A DNA stretch of 64,000 bases, from NCBI GenBank assembly GCA_004352715.1, contig SCFE01000009.1, forward strand, positions 1,408,395 through 1,472,394, written 5' to 3'. This DNA comes from Hofstenia miamia (taxonomy: Eukaryota > Xenacoelomorpha > Acoela). This document shows, in pieces, positions 25,142 to 37,900 of this stretch. The translations under genes were made by a program, and so were the position numbers. Numbering within the stretch: position 1 is the first letter of the stretch; the number at the start of each line of letters is the position of its first letter. A model generated the notes under the pieces. It saw only the letters and a program-made list of their open reading frames with translations. It had not been told where the DNA came from and searched no databases.

Positions 25142-25819
25142 TACAGAGTTTACATCGACCAGAATTTACATATACTAAAGAATTTACATAGACCGGAATT
25201 TACATCGACCAGAATTTACATCGACTGGAGTATATATCAACCACTTTCAACATGAAAATTCCTTTCGAATCTCCTATATACAATGGTGAGGACAATTATA
25301 TGATTATATGAAACCAATTTGGTAATTACAGAAAATTTACATGACAATTTTTATCTGAAGTTGACAAAAGTAATATTTTACGTTTATTTAATTTGATTTC
25401 GTAATCTATCAGCATAAAATAATACTAAGGTTTTGTTAGTTTGAAAACACTTAAGTGTGAGATTGAATTTGGTTTAATGAATTTGAAGTTCAATTTAATA
25501 TGTAATCTATATGTAGTGGCTAGGCAGAAATGAGCGTTTTCTAGTTTGAGTTTGCATATATATGTTTCAGCTTAATTATTTTTGCAAGAAATTTCTGAGC
25601 TCAATCGAATTATTTCAAATTTTACTATAATTTCTTACACTGAAAATATTCATTTGTAATGGATAAACTGTATTTTCAATTGAATTTTGGTTCGGCTATC
25701 AATGATATCCTTTCCAATTTTTTTTAATTGAAAAGCTATATCCGATTTCTGGTCGATGTAAATTCTGGTCGATGTAAATTCCTTAGTCGATGTAAATTCC
25801 GGTCGATGTAAACTCTGTA
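25142..25819. mobile_element. MITE with terminal arrays of a 16-mer
   Basis: The ends are inverted copies. Inward from each side, TA-CAGAGTTTACATCGACC is followed by repeats of AGAATTTACATCGACC. The left array (25144-25236) has five units and the right array (25752-25817, reversed) has four. In both, the second unit carries the same extra TAA. Each outer end abuts a TA, consistent with TA target duplication and Tc1/mariner-type mobilisation. The 500-bp interior has no coding potential. Confidence 0.8.
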
Positions 25820-27888
25820 GACCGTGATGGCGATAATGTTGCATTTCCAAATTGGCAAATAATATAGCTTGTTTAAAATGTTTAAATCACGTTGCAGCAG
25901 GGAATTCGAGATAAGATCGATACTTTGTGATTGAGAATTTTATTTTTCAGACAAGAAATTAGCATTTTTATTGATATAATGACACTGGAGACTTTTTTGG
26001 TATTAGCATATTGCAACAATTTAGCCGAACTAAAAATAATTTTGAACTAGCTAAAATTATTATTCATTTTGAAACTTAGCCTTTAGATATCCAGTTTATC
26101 ATGTAAATACAAGTGTACAATCTAATGCTTATTTTCAATTAAATATTGTTTTTATAAAGTACCATAACAGTTTCGATCCATGACAATATATTTCAGATTT
26201 AAGCTGTCCTCGCATATGAAAAATATTGTCATGGAAAACCACCTAACACTTGGTGAAGGTATAGCATAGGTAGAATAGCTCGCGGACTAAATAAAATCGT
26301 ATTATAGGATAAGTAAATGCAATAAAATGTATAAAAATTTAAATGATCGCTATTGTGCAATAACTTTTCATTATTATCTACATTTGTAGCACCGGTAACA
26401 CTATCATATAAAACTTGAAAGGAATCTATTAAGAAGTTACAAGAGTTATAGGTATATATGTAAAATTTATTTAGTTTATATCAAGTCTAAAAGAAATATT
26501 TCTTTTTGATTATTGAAATATAACATTTTCAGTCGATGTATATAGGTATATAATTCTGGATAATTTGACTGATGGATTCCGGATAATATATTGTTTAGTT
26601 ATTACCAGAGAAACCAGAAATATGACTTTCAAAAACAAACTATAGCATTATGTTTGTGGCAAAATATGACGGAATTTCGGTAAATATACTTTAAAATATT
26701 ACCATCAATTTTTGAAAATGATCCATTTAACCATCAATATAAATCATTTTTCTATTACTGAGAACAAGATATAAAACAAATACAAAAACTCTTACATAAT
26801 ATTAAGACAATTTTCACTAAATTATAATAACAGCACATAATCTTCTATATATTATTGTAGTTAAAATTTCGTCATAAAGAAACAACTCTCAACTGCAGCC
26901 GATGTTGCTTGGCATTTTCTAAACTTGGCATATAATTCCGATTAAATGTCCATTCCCTTTCCTTCCATTATATCAGTGAAACCGGTATTGTCTAATCGTG
27001 ACTTCTTTTACAACCACATTTTTTCATTTTGCAAACTGTAGAAAGATTGACCTATCAGTGTAAGAAAGCCAGCAATATAAATGAATTTAGAAAACTGTTA
27101 AAACACAATTTATTAGCCTAACAAAATAATAACATAATACTTAAAATGTTAAAACTGTAGCGAAACTTCTAAATTTTAATCCATTTTAATTGTAAATATT
27201 GTGTGCATTTTAATTTATTTATTGTAGCTTAGTTTGTAGTATATGTATATCTAAGTTCTGGGTACNGTTGCATGTTTTCATAGACAATGTCAAAATTACG
27301 TGGCTTTAATTAAATTATAAAAACAGTGCAACCATGTAAAATTCCATTATGCCGCTGTGTGTACAAAGTTGCACTTCTTAACAGACAATGTTAACATTGC
27401 GTAATTGTTTATCTATACCCTATTTTTCAAAAGTCAAAATGTATCCAATCGTAAAGATTGTTATCTTCTAAACATGAAATTCAAATCACTAGCAATTAAA
27501 TATAACATTTTAAAATCATATAAAAATAGAATTTTTTTCGTAAGTTGGAAAACAAACTCTATTATATGTATATATATATATATATATATAACTTATTTGT
27601 ACATATGCATGGAGCAAACAAATAAAGCTATTAAAGATATATAGGCTATTATTTTTCAGGCATAATTTCAAGATCAACTTTGGGAGTAATATAAACATCT
27701 GGTGGAATTTCAACTCTGTCAAACATTGAACAACTTTGATTTTTTTATCACAGCCGCTTTAATTGAAGCAATTAGATTGTCAACTTTGATATATTTTGCC
27801 TGATTACGCATGACACAGCTCTGCAACACGTGTGCCTTGCAAAATTCGAGAAATAATAATGTATATAGTTCCTTTAATATTTTTTCAG
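25820..27888. other. AT-rich stretch, no supported gene
   Basis: A short segment near 27050-27120 could be read as a LINE C-terminal tail (KKASNINEFRKLLKHNLL); weak evidence. A single N lies at 27266 and (TA)n at 27566-27590. Nothing else was recognised. Confidence 0.35.
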
Positions 27889-28532
27889 CTGCCAGCATAC
27901 ATGGCCAATCCTAGAAACACGTCGACCAGTGGGCTGAGTCAGATCTCCACAGCTAGGAATTTAACTTCTCGGGGGTTAGGCCAGGAAGTACATTATTTGA
28001 AATTGAATGAAAATATATTTTAAATGATTTAAAGCACTCACAATACAGCATTAATTTTTAAGTTTTTTATAATTTAATGAAATTATGTTAAAATTAGACT
28101 TTTATGGCCTTTCAGCCACAGACATTACCGTATTTTTCGAAAAAACAAAAATATGACTTTTTATTACTATAATTTTCTATTTAACTACACTCCAAGTATG
28201 AAAATCATCTAATTTTCAAGCAGAAAGCAAAATAGAACAACAGAAAAAATGACTTATGACTCGGTTGCACTAATTATTAATGAAAATCAACCTTTCCTCA
28301 ATTAAAGTCGACTTCTTACGAACGAAAATAAATTAATATTAAATAGACAACGGCCTGATGTGTCAGAAAAACTTGTTTTCTTGCATGAAAACTTCTATGT
28401 CATGGAAAAAATATAGCTTTTTACTCGAAAATTCCATTTTTAAATCAAAATTTATCTCAGAATATGTTATCCGGTAAAACTCGGTAAACAAGTTAAGTTT
28501 TACCAGATTTCCGATTCGGTTGTGAAATTTTA

Positions 28533-28575
<43 letters not shown>

Positions 28576-29365
28576 GTTAAAATGGTTATTATTTTTGTTC
28601 AAATTTTAATCATTTTCTATTCAAATTATAACGTCTAGTAATAACCTAAGGCAGATTAATTTGTTCTTATTAATGTTGATGTTAGCATTTTTTGTAGCCA
28701 ACAGTTTTATATTTCAGGGTTTTAGAATTCAGGGCGATGTGTACAAAATTATTAGGAATGCGGGCGTCTGGTATAAAAATTATTTAGATTTTCAGTCAAA
28801 TTAAGGGCATTTTGTACAAAATGATTAGGTAGATGGGCTACTTGTATAATTGTATGCACAGATTGTAAATTTAGTTATATATTGTTAAGTTTGATACTGT
28901 GAGGTGCAAATTGTTGTGTCTATGATACATATTGTTAACAGGCTAAAAGATTAAATTCTTCCCTTTATACATTTTTTCTTTTGCATAATTTATTTGAAGC
29001 AAGTTATTTTTTTATTATAAATTTATATTTCAATGCTTATAAAATCCCTATTAAGCCAGAACAAGAAACTAATAAATATTTGTACAGTTATTGTACTTTA
29101 TTGCTTTTTGCCCTAAACCCTAATTATTTTACACTTTTCACCCTATTATCTAAGTCAAAATTGAACAAAGCGCCCTAAAATCTAATTAATTGTTGATTCA
29201 AAATAGGTGTACGATTAACTTTATACCGTTCTATTGCCAGAAATTCGATATATTTATAGAACTTATGTGTTTTAAATGCAGTTCGGAAGAAAAAATGGTG
29301 AAGATCAATCAGACAAAAGTGCTGTTGAATATGGGCCGCGGGATATTCAGGTACGGGTCAAACAG
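27889..29365 (+). CDS. Candidate small gene, two exon-like segments
   Basis: TTTTTTCAG ends at 27888; 12 nt later an ATG at 27901 opens MANPRNTSTSGLSQISTARN, which continues to a donor at 27987 (GGAA|gtacat). The second segment, 29282-29365, sits between TGCAG and AACAG|gtaatg and encodes FGRKNGEDQSDKSAVEYGPR plus eight more residues. Both are phase 0, so they join in frame (57 residues). A possible third exon at 31641-31679 (after TTCACAG) would add 12 residues and a stop, but a gap and a Tc1 lie between. Base composition is clearly less AT-rich than the flanks, as in exons. The protein is not one I recognise; rich in Ser, Thr, Asn and basic residues. The alternative is two unrelated exons or chance. 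Confidence 0.35.
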
Positions 29366-29777
29366 GTAATGTTTTGCTCAGGTCTATTCATGTATGGGAT
29401 TAAGGAAGTAAGGTACGCTGATAACTTCAAGTAATTTATTTTAAATTGGTTTTCAATATTTTTCAAATTATATATATATATATATATAATGTCAAACAAA
29501 TTTGTTCTGATCTTCCCTACATAAAGGGAAAAATTATTAACGCCAAAATTTATATTGTATGATGTTTTCAACATTATTTTCTATCTTATCTGAGATGTTT
29601 AGGTAAAAAAATATAAAAAAATTTTTTGGATTTTTTAGGAAATTGGTTATTTTATACGCAAATTTTTGCTGATATGTAGTTCTTTTTTTAAGGAATCATT
29701 TCCTTTACCATGAAGACTAACTCTCCTAAAAAATCTACTATACAAAGCTACTCTCTCTCTCTCTCTATATATATATA

Positions 29778-31021
29778 CAGTATGAGTCAAATTACTTGGA
29801 ACACCCTCATATTTTCGAAAATAATATATTTTGATAATTCAAAAAGCCATTTATTTCATAACATGTAATGTATTTCGATATAAAAAACCAACAAAAAGCA
29901 AAAAGTAAGTATAAAAAGTAGTTTAAAATTTAGTATGACCTCCTCTTGCCTTATAGAGGGCTTCAACTCTGTCTGGCATTTGAGCAATAAGTTTTCTGCA
30001 AGTTTCCTTGAATCTATCGCTCAACTCACCAGCTCGCGTCGTAAGCGTCAATATACGATTGATAAGGTCACTTCTGCTGGTGCAGGTGGTTTGACGAACT
30101 TTATTCTTCAAAACGGCCCATAATGTTTCAATTGGGTTCATGTCTGGACTGTTAGAAGGCCAGTCGAGAACCCGAATACCTTTGCTGCTGAGGAAGGTTT
30201 TGACTGTCTTTGAAGTATGACAGGGCGCGTTATCTTGTTGGAATATAAACGAGTCACTGCCATATCGTACAGAGCTTTGAGTCAGTAAACACGTTTCCAG
30301 AACATTTATGTATTGTTCGCTTCGCATTGTACCCTCGACAATATGAAGACGACCGAAACCATGCACACTCATACATCCCCATATCATTACCTTCGGGGGA
30401 TGTTTCATCGTTTGTCGCACATGACTCGATGAAAGGGACTCGCTCCCACGCCGAACAAACTTTGGTTGTTGCATATGTACTTCAATCGTGCATTCGTCAC
30501 TGAATATGACCTAAAAATGAACATAGTCTCCTTAAATTTAAACGGCGCATCTGAGATAATGGGTAATTTATCATAAAACACGTAAACATGGAATTTGTTT
30601 AACATTTTAAGCTACTCAGTACCAAAAAGTGTGATTTAGAAATACCTTTTGAATAGTTTTGACTTAATTTTGAAAATATGATTAACATTTTGAATGACGA
30701 AAATGTATAATATTAATATAATATTGCCTAATAAAGTTTAACATTTCTGATAAATGAACTCACTGAATTCCATTGCTCCTGAGTCCACGACCGATACTTC
30801 TTTGCCCACGAGAACCGCTTGGCTTTCATTTGCTTTGTAAGCAGTGGTTTTTTGACAGGTCTAATTGCGATTCTTCCACCTTCGTTCAGGCGTCTACGAA
30901 TTGTTTCAACTGACAAATGGCTACAAACTTCAGCTTTGATTTCAGCCGCACATAGTCGGGGATTTCGCATACTGCTTCGAAGAATGAGACGGTCGTGTAT
31001 TTTGGACGATTTCCTTTTTGA
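29778..31021 (-). mobile_element. Tc1-like transposon, right end lost in gap
   Basis: The left end is at 29778, next to TA (29776-29777), and reads CAGTATGAGTCAAATTACTT inward. The transposase is on the minus strand. The other end falls in the gap 31022-31590. (TA)n and CTCTCT runs flank the element at 29753-29776. Confidence 0.85.
29923..31021 (-). CDS. Tc1 transposase (DD34E) with an apparent intron
   Basis: Open from the gap edge at 31021 down to 30764: a helix-turn-helix region with AAEIKAEVCSHLSVETIRRR, then KKPLLTKQMKAKRFSWAKKY, ending WTQEQWNS. The frame then stops at a 253-nt insert (30763-30511) that begins GTGAGT and ends TTTTTAG. It resumes exactly in phase with VIFSDECTIEVH (first Asp), VMIWGCMSVHGFG, FIFQQDNAPCHTSKTV (second Asp) and WPSNSPDMNPIETLW (Glu, with 34 residues between), ending GGHTKF-stop near 29923. 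No stop or frameshift was seen outside the insert. All three catalytic residues are present, so this copy may be young. Its N-terminus is hidden in the gap. Confidence 0.88.
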
Positions 31022-31590
31022 NNNNNNNNNNNNNNNNNNNNNNNNNNNNNNNNNNNNNNNNNNNNNNNNNNNNNNNNNNNNNNNNNNNNNNNNNNNNNNN
31101 NNNNNNNNNNNNNNNNNNNNNNNNNNNNNNNNNNNNNNNNNNNNNNNNNNNNNNNNNNNNNNNNNNNNNNNNNNNNNNNNNNNNNNNNNNNNNNNNNNNN
31201 NNNNNNNNNNNNNNNNNNNNNNNNNNNNNNNNNNNNNNNNNNNNNNNNNNNNNNNNNNNNNNNNNNNNNNNNNNNNNNNNNNNNNNNNNNNNNNNNNNNN
31301 NNNNNNNNNNNNNNNNNNNNNNNNNNNNNNNNNNNNNNNNNNNNNNNNNNNNNNNNNNNNNNNNNNNNNNNNNNNNNNNNNNNNNNNNNNNNNNNNNNNN
31401 NNNNNNNNNNNNNNNNNNNNNNNNNNNNNNNNNNNNNNNNNNNNNNNNNNNNNNNNNNNNNNNNNNNNNNNNNNNNNNNNNNNNNNNNNNNNNNNNNNNN
31501 NNNNNNNNNNNNNNNNNNNNNNNNNNNNNNNNNNNNNNNNNNNNNNNNNNNNNNNNNNNNNNNNNNNNNNNNNNNNNNNNNNNNNNNNNN
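31022..31590. other. Assembly gap (569 N)
   Basis: Interrupts the Tc1 element; followed by (TA)n at 31591-31620. Confidence 0.95.
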
Positions 31591-31624
<34 letters not shown>

Positions 31625-31875
31625 AGGTGCCTATTCACAGGGCAAAGCTGGAAAACGAAATTTTCTACATGGTCTTTGAATTCTCAATTTATCCTAGTGT
31701 TAAGAATCACAAATATGCATTTACTCTATTATTGATTAGGATAATCCATATCATTTGACCACTACTGGAACTATTTTTCTGTATAAAGTTGTGTAGCTTT
31801 GTGTAAATGTATGTGTAATTCTAAATTTAATTGAAGTATGTAGTCAAATGGAATAAGTGTATCTCCATTTATAGT

Positions 31876-31909
<34 letters not shown>

Positions 31910-31947
31910 ATTATATGTCTATCGAAAATTTTAATTTTTCTTTAATA

Positions 31948-31961
31948 TTTGTTTTAGAGAA
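31948..31961 (+). promoter_or_regulatory. Splice acceptor 4 nt before UTP20 start codon
   Basis: TTTGTTTTAG ends at 31957 and is followed by AGAA and the ATG at 31962. Interpreted as for STARD7: a trans-splice site or the 3' end of a 5'UTR intron. A (TA)n tract lies at 31877-31901. Confidence 0.5.
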
Positions 31962-34900
31962 ATGAAACAGAAATCCAAATCCAGGAAAGGCAAGAAAAAT
32001 GATTTTCGATTTATTTCATTTTCTGAAAAACTAGCCAACACATCTATTGATAGTATTTATAGAATTAATAGAAATAATCCCAACAGTGCCGATTTTGAAT
32101 TCTCTTTTATTATTAACGCTTTGGAAGAGCACGCATTGAACAATGCATCAACTGAATTCTCCAATTTTATCGAGGATATTGAAGAGTACGTTGGTAGTTA
32201 TCAACAAGTTGTTTATCATCAATTAGTGATTTCCGATGTTTTAAAAACTCATTTGGCCTCTAGCACTGTTCTTTCCGCGAGCACATTAATGGATTGCCTT
32301 GTTAATTTTGCTAAAGATATTCAAGGCGATTTCTATCAATATTTTCCTGATTTTTTCAAAATTTTGTGTGAAAAATTTTCGATTCTAGATTTTTCTTTGC
32401 TTACAGCAATATTTGAAACGTTTGCGAACATTTTTAAGCTGTTGGTTCGACCTTTGTCTTCTAAAATAACTGAACTATTTCAGATGTATTCGATATTATT
32501 TTCACATAAAAGAGCGCTTTTGAGACGCTTTGCAGCCGAATCATTTGCCTTTGTTGCGCGTAGGGTTGCTGATATTGACGCATTCATAACCATGTTGTTT
32601 TCACAAGCAGACGATAATCGAAATTTCCAGTCTGGTATTTCCATAATATTGTTTGAAATTGTTAAAGGCACATCTACGGCATTCCATAGTAAGTTTAAAA
32701 AAATAGTAACAGCGATTTTTCAATTTAGTCAACAGTCTGCAACTTCTCCATTAATGAAGTCAATATTGATAAGATTTACAGAATTACTTGCTCAACGTTG
32801 TGTAACATATAAATCAAATGATTTATTAATGCTTCTGCTGGACCTGATATTGGAACAACCACATCAAGAGGTCTTTAAGATGTGCATTGAATTCTTAATC
32901 AATTATAAGCAAGGACGTCTGATAAGACTGAACGACTCCAAAGTATTGTATTCAGTAATCAATCTTTGGGATAGAAAATGTGACTTAGACACTTGGATGA
33001 CATTTGCTCAAAGAATCTGCTTGAATATTGGAGAATGTAAAGCGCTAGCATGGCAGAAATTTGTTGATATTATCTTCTCTGAAAGGATTTCTTTCAATAG
33101 TATATATGAATTAATGATAAGTGTGTTTTCCCAATCAAAAGATTCAGTGAATATCATTTTCATTTTAGAATCGGTTGAATTCGCTTTTCGCAATTTGATT
33201 GATCACTTTGACGAAGTTTTATTTTTCATATCTTGGATTTTTGAGAACGAATCTACACTGGCAGCAGTTAACATTGCTCATATATCTACAGATTTGCATA
33301 GATTTGTTGAAGTAGACTTTAAAAAATCCGTACATACTGTTTACTTTATTTTAAAAATATATTACGTTCTTGGGTATGACGTGTATGACGACATAAGTTA
33401 TTTCATTGAAATGTCCAATGACTTCATTTCAGATGAATTCGAAGAGACCTGTTTAACTTTATCCAATATTATTAATTTTAGTTTCCCAATAGAATTTGAT
33501 ATTCTAAATTTCTTTATTAATAATTGTCAGCAAGTGCTAGCTTTGGATTTGTTTGCAAAATATGCAGCCAACTATTCTGATAGACTTCCAAAACATTGTC
33601 CATTACAATTGCTAAAAGCTTTGCAATCTAATATTACCTCTTGTTCTAAGGCAATTCGTGTGCATTCATTGTATACTTTGTCTGTCTTTGATTTTCAGGC
33701 TGAAGGACATTCAAATATTGAAGATATTCCAATTTTTGAAATTATGAATCAAGCTGAATTGATTTGTAATGACGATTACCGCGAGCGTTTAAGACTTCTT
33801 GAACAGCTAAGAGCTGAGAAAGTCTTTTCAATTCATCAGCCAACTAATATATTATTAAAACAAACTGTTTTAAAGTATTTATTTGTACAATTGTTGGATG
33901 GATTTCAACCAGTTTTTAAGCCGCTTTGCGAAATATTGGAAACATATGCAAATCATTACTACGAGTTATTCGATGATGTTTTTTGGACATTTTTTTGTGA
34001 CAGTTCACAGTCGGTCAACATAATCTCGAGATTACCTAAATGCGATTGGTCTGATGTTCGTGATATTAACGATTTGTTCCACTATATTATAAGAAAAAGT
34101 TCGTCTGAGGAAATTGATTTTAAGTCCGAAATCAAATTGAAATTGTTAAAGATGCTAAGTGTGTTTCCCGACCTTTCACAAAGAATGTTGATTAGGTTGG
34201 GCAGTGAGTTTCATCAATTTATAGGACAAAGTTATTCAGAATTATTTCATTACAAATTCCCATCGCAGGATCTTACTTTAGATTTCAATGAACTCACTAA
34301 TGAATCAAATCTAATTGAAGATGATGTTGAAAATGATGACGATGTTTGCTTGAATGATAATGAAGAATTCATGGATGCAGAGAATTGTTCAGTAACAAAA
34401 CAAGCTAAAAATTCTAAATCATATTTGATTTCTTTTCTGAACTTGTTTAATGAAATGGATTCGTTGTGCCCTATAAATGACCATTTCAATTTTAACGATA
34501 TTTTACAACGTTTATTATGTATGGCTGATTCTGAGATTCAAACCGGTTCTATTAAATGTTTAATAAAGATGAAAAATAACCATTTGGAGGCGCACAGTGA
34601 ACTTCTTGTAAGTTTGTGTACTGAAAAGAAGTTTCAAAATACAATGGTGTCTTTGTCTCAATTACTGAAGGATGATAATCAGGTGAAGGTCATAAATGGC
34701 GACCTATTTTTTAGAACCGTATTGAATATTTTGCATGGAAAACTGTTCAATAAAAATTGGAGAAAGAGTATTGTTCAACGATCAAGAATCATATTCCAAC
34801 ACGTTAGCATGTTCGATGCAGTGCATCAGGAATTTTTTATTCAAAATATTTTTTTGCATTATATGAATTTGTCTACAGATCTCACCTCATTGAATATTCG

Positions 34901-37900
34901 TTCAATATCGCCACCATTATCTTTCCAAAACAAATTTTTAGTTCTTTTTAAACAGTCCTTGAAAACATTCAAGTTTTCAGTAGTAGGCTATTTAAAGCCT
35001 TTAATTAACATAACCATTTACTTTGGAATATGCTCTCAGAAAATTAGTGATGAAGGTGGTATTGGATTGAATTACTATAACAGTCTGAAATTTATTAAAA
35101 GATTGTTTATTATTGTGATTACAGATATCTTTGAATTGCAACCGGATTTTCAATGGGCTGATGAAATTAGTAAATTTTGTGGAAATTTTCTTCAGACTGA
35201 ACTTTCAAAGCTCACTCTGAAAGTAACCAAAAATGTGACAGGAGTTTTGAAATTGTTTACAGCATGGTGCAAGCAACCTCGACACCATCAACTTCTTTGT
35301 TACAAAACAGAGTTTGATAAACCTGTAATCTCCTTAATTGTTGAATTGCTTTTAAATCCCAAAGTGTCACTTGTGGTTGTCAAATATGTTCTAAATATGT
35401 TATGGAATCTTATTTCATCCGACACTTCTGATGAGAATCTAACATTTGGGCAGCAGCTTCTCTTTTCTGAGCATTCAAACATGATTTGTTTTTTTTCAAA
35501 ATATTTAAATACTAAGTTGGGAAAAGATTGCCTCGCTGCTACTCCTGATTTTTTCAAAATTCTCGCCTTTTTTTCAAAGCATATTACTGATAAGGCTGAG
35601 ATCTCTACTTTAATAAACTTAATAATTGGCTTAATTACAGATTGTAAAAAACAATCTTCGTTCAATGAGCTTCTACTTAACTTAGTCGAAAGCGTCCACA
35701 TTCTATCTAGATCGGCCAAAATTTCGGAAGGAATGCTTTTTAAATTATCTACTTTGTTTTCTTATTTATCATCTAATGACATAAGATCTAGTTTATGCAA
35801 GGTCTTTGGATGCTATGACCAACAACTTTCTGATATTTTGCTTGACTTAAATGCTTGGAATAAACAGGTTATGGATGAGCCTGACTTTGAGAGACGATTC
35901 GCTGCTTTTAATGTTTTAAATGATTATTTATCAAACCAGAGTGGTTTAAGCCTCTGTATTTCTGGATCGTGTATTGCTCATTGCAGCGTGTATTTTTTGA
36001 ATACAGTTTCCGATTTTGCCCTAAAGAAAGAAGCCTGCATAACTATTCAGAACATCATTAAGTTACTTGCTCAAAACCTTTCTCATCCCTTTTGTACAAC
36101 AGCTTTGCATGATATGAAATTAGTGATATTTCAAGGCATCAGGAATTTTGAAGAGAATAATCGCTCCGAAATAATTTCAATTTTGAGATGCTTTATTATA
36201 CACTGTTCTTCAATGAACGAATGGTGTAAACAATTGACTCCTTATATAAATGATGATAAAGATTCTGATTTATTCGAGAACCTTGCTCATATTCAACAAC
36301 ATAGGCGAGTTCGTGCCTTCAATCGCATCAAATCAGTCGTTGCGAATGAGAAATTTTGTGATGAAATTCTTTTGAAGTTATTTCTACCTTTGTCTATGAC
36401 AATTCTTTCAAATAGTGATTTAGTCAAATTACAGAGTGATTATGCAATTTCAGCTATAGACTTATTAAGTACTATTGCTGAATCAGTTGAATACAATGAA
36501 TACATAAAAATATTTAGATTTTCCCTGAATTTGGTTGCTAAGTTCCCTGAACGACATCGTATATATTTACAATTAATTGATAAAGTGTTGGATGCGTTTC
36601 ATTTCACTTTGCGAAATGAAAAAGGAAATCCATTCCATCACCTACGATTTAATATTATGCCAAAACTTTTAAGACTGCTGTCCGCTTCAAAGTCTTCTCA
36701 GGGTACAGACAAAACACAATCAGAAATAGAAATTACGAATCTTCCTATCGCATTATCTGCTATTAAGATTATGCGCTACTATCCTGAAGATTCTATGGCT
36801 GTTGCTATCCGTGGTTTGTTAATAAAAACGTGTGGCTTTCTTCGAAGTAAGGATTTTGCAGTGCGGAAGGCTACAAGAGAAGTTTTACTTAAAATGTTAC
36901 CAATTTTGAATTCAGGTAATAAAATGATTATCTTTGAGATATTAACATCTACTTTGGATAAAGGATACATGCTGCATGTTCTGTCATTCACTGTTAACCG
37001 TTTATTGGGCGCGTGTGTTGAGGATCTTAAAGTAGGTGATCTCAATGCTCAATTTAAAAATATATTAAATTTATTAATGAATGACCTTATTGGTGAAAAG
37101 GCCGAGCAGCAAGAAGTTAGAGCAATTGTTCAAAAAACAAAAGAGGCAAAAACTTTCCTAGCACATTCTACCTTTGGTTATATTGCGTCAATTTCATCCA
37201 TGGGGCAATTGATGCAGATTTTAGGCCGTTTGAGGACAGCACTTGAAGAAAAACCCACTTTAGAATTCGAAAACAAGATAAATCAATGCCTTTCAAAAAT
37301 TGCACTTGGAATTTTGAAAAATGATACGCTTTCACTTGAAGAACTTCTAAATTTTGTTACTGATATATTTTCAAATTCAGTCGATTGCTTATTACCTGCT
37401 AAAAATAGCAAAGAAGTGCATGATGCACGTTTGCGCAAAACAGATTACTGCCTCCTCGTCGAACCTCCGAAACGCAACGCAGATGTGGTAACTGCAACAG
37501 CTAAATATTCAAATGTGCACGTTTTTGTTGAATTTGCACTGAGTATTTTGTGTAGCATGTTTAAGAAGTTAACTGTAAAGGTTTCATTGGATTTTCAATG
37601 CATTGAAGACATAATCGCAGCAATTTTTAAATTATCAAAGTCTCAGTATCTCCGTACTGTAAATCTTTGTTGTCGTTGTTTCACTGAGCTATTAAAGCTT
37701 CGCAATGAAAATCTTCTTCAGAAACTCCCCAAGCTATTCGAGCTCCTTTGTTCTTTACTGCAAACCTTTTGTCGTGGAATCACATCCAATCGTTCAGATA
37801 TTCAAGAACTTATTCCCGCTATTTTCCACTGTATAACACTGGTGATTAAGGAGGAGCGTTTCCATTGCGATGAAGAAAAAATGAAATTTATTCTTTTGGT

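Noticed and set aside
27050-27120. Possible LINE C-terminal tail
   Set aside because: Only about 20 residues of loose similarity and no other LINE block nearby.
30405-30605. 66-codon minus-strand ORF
   Set aside because: Lies mostly in the apparent intron of the Tc1 transposase and overlaps the exon in another frame.
30819-31758. Open frames of about 250 codons on both strands
   Set aside because: They run through the 569-N gap and TA repeats; the real coding is the Tc1 transposase on the minus strand.
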